Shown here: one piece after another, positions 63,088 through 64,000 of the stretch
Layout of the letters: every line of letters starts with the position of its first letter
Numbering within the stretch: position 1 is the stretch's first letter
Assembly: GCA_019925095.2 (NCBI GenBank)
Contig: CM034409.1
Location: 5,397,001-5,461,000 of the forward strand
Source: Dendrolimus kikuchii
Lineage: Eukaryota; Arthropoda; Insecta; Lepidoptera; Lasiocampidae
Length of the DNA: 64,000 nucleotides
Direction of reading: 5' to 3'
Made by a program: the position numbers and the translations under genes
The notes under the pieces: model-generated
The model's input: the letters and a program-made list of their open reading frames with translations, nothing else
The model's database searches: none
What the model was told of the DNA's origin: nothing

Positions 63088-63519
63088 GTCATCACGTGAA
63101 AACTAATGAATGGATTTAAATGAAACTCGACACAGATCTTGCTTATATCTTGGGTCAACACTTAGAATATATTTTATCTCAATAAATTAAGTCGTTTTCG
63201 TGGGATGTTGGAATAATAAATTTACCATTTAAGTAGGGGTTGTTATGGACTGTATAATAAGTTTAGTTTCAATTTTGGGAGTAGAAGGAACTCGCCGTAT
63301 GCTACTGCTCTTGGTTCTCTTCCTCAGTCCCCAGTAACAGGTCCGGCGAGTTTTTGAAGCGAAACTTCTTTAGAATCATTGTGATTTGAAAATCGATGAA
63401 ACTAAAAAGAGATAAACACATAAAATTCAACCGTATTTAAGTCAAAATAAAACACATTTCTCTTTAAAAATAAAAGATTTCAAATGAATTTTAGCATTAA
63501 ATGAATTGAATTTTATTTT
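63088..63519. other. No gene recognised
   Basis: Nothing assigned. Confidence 0.45.
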
Positions 63520-63828
63520 TATCCGTGCAGGAACGGAGAAAGAATACAATTTCCTGCGGCCGGGCGGCCTGTCGTAAGAGGCGACTTAACAGCCCACAGC
63601 CAGGTGGTAGGGCATTCGCCCGACTGGATGGCTACCACCCCTGGTCTAAAGTATGTCGCCATAACAACCTTGAGTTGTGTTCCGGCATTAGTGACCAGGT
63701 TCCAGTTTCCCTTAAGAGAGCAGCAGCGCATTTGCAGCAACTTGGTGTTGCAAATGTCCATAGGCGATGGTAACCCCTTTCCATCAAGTGGGCCGTCTGC
63801 CTGTCTGCTGATCTCCTGCAATAAAAAA
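63520..63828 (+). repeat. Rep-A copy, near full length
   Basis: TTATCCGTGCAGGAACGGAG to CTCCTGCAATAAAAAAA. It serves as the best reference copy: AGAAAGAATACAATTTCCTG, CCTGTCGTAAGAGGCGAC, CTACCACCCCTGGTCT, GGTTCCAGTTTCCC, CATAGGCGATGGTAACC. Confidence 0.8.
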
Positions 63829-63954
63829 AGCACTATCTGTATATAGTTAATGCAGATATTCTGTTATACGTAGATTTTGCGTAACAGTGTATTGAATTTT
63901 GAACTTTATTGTAGTTATTTAAAGTGTAATTTAGATTACATTTTTTGAATCATA

Positions 63955-64000
63955 ACATATTGACGGAGGTGGGCTAAAGGAATTATATTGATATTAATAA
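63955..64000 (-). repeat. Rep-H fragment at the window edge
   Basis: ATATTGACGGAGGTGGGCTA and AAGGAATTATATTGATATTA match Rep-H in reverse; it continues beyond the window. Confidence 0.6.

Overview
The window looks like non-coding, transposon-saturated DNA from an arthropod nuclear genome, most likely a moth or butterfly. The basis is its AT-rich background, the density of small retroposons and Helitron-like elements with a CTAG(T) end, and RTE-like, Jockey/CR1-like, Penelope-like and BEL/Pao-type retroelements of kinds I associate with Lepidoptera. That assignment rests on recall, not on a search. I found no convincing host protein-coding gene, tRNA or rRNA. Every long reading frame I could interpret belongs to a mobile element.

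The main element is a BEL/Pao LTR retrotransposon at 18394-24712 (+). It has a 5' LTR, a gag ORF with three zinc knuckles, a pol frame (protease, reverse transcriptase, RNase H) in the same frame as gag after a single UGA, an integrase in another frame, and a 3' LTR cut to 111 bp. It sits inside the 3' UTR of an older CR1/Jockey-like LINE (RT end at 17584-18249, tail at 24713-24822). The protease and the RNase H-integrase junction both look shortened, so this copy is probably dead.

The second notable locus is 53580-55482. It is a palindrome of two 5'-truncated Penelope-like copies arranged head to head, with arms of 884 and 877 bp around an 89-bp spacer. Each arm encodes a GIY-YIG endonuclease C-terminus. 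A third copy at 45541-46030 has a clean 10-bp target-site duplication. All three carry a hammerhead-like fold near the 3' end.

An RTE-like LINE family with a (TATG)n tail has eight 5'-truncated copies: 7.7, 24.9, 32.4, 41.8, 52, 61, 62 and 62.4-63.1 kb. Six have direct flanking duplications of 9-13 bp that I could read. One of these, 51876-52635, carries at its 5' end a 212-bp copy of the DNA lying just downstream of its own insertion site. Another has a perfect fold-back at its 5' junction.

The rest is a mosaic of repeats. The letters are my own labels. Rep-A is a polyadenylated retroposon of about 330 bp, present in about 16 copies. There are two tRNA-derived SINEs (S1, S2) and four non-autonomous Helitron-like groups (Hel-1, Hel-2, Hel-3, Hel-C). 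Rep-D is a fold-back element built from 26-bp tandem units. Rep-E is a palindromic element with CCGACTTC ends. Rep-F is GC-rich, Rep-G is TIR-bounded, Rep-H is MITE-like, Rep-I carries a G-tract, Rep-J has a terminal hairpin and Rep-K is an ORF-bearing fragment. Many are nested, so a relative order of insertions can be read.

Stretches marked as empty were read by eye on both strands. Short or diverged host exons could have been missed, because eukaryotic exons need not appear as long ORFs.
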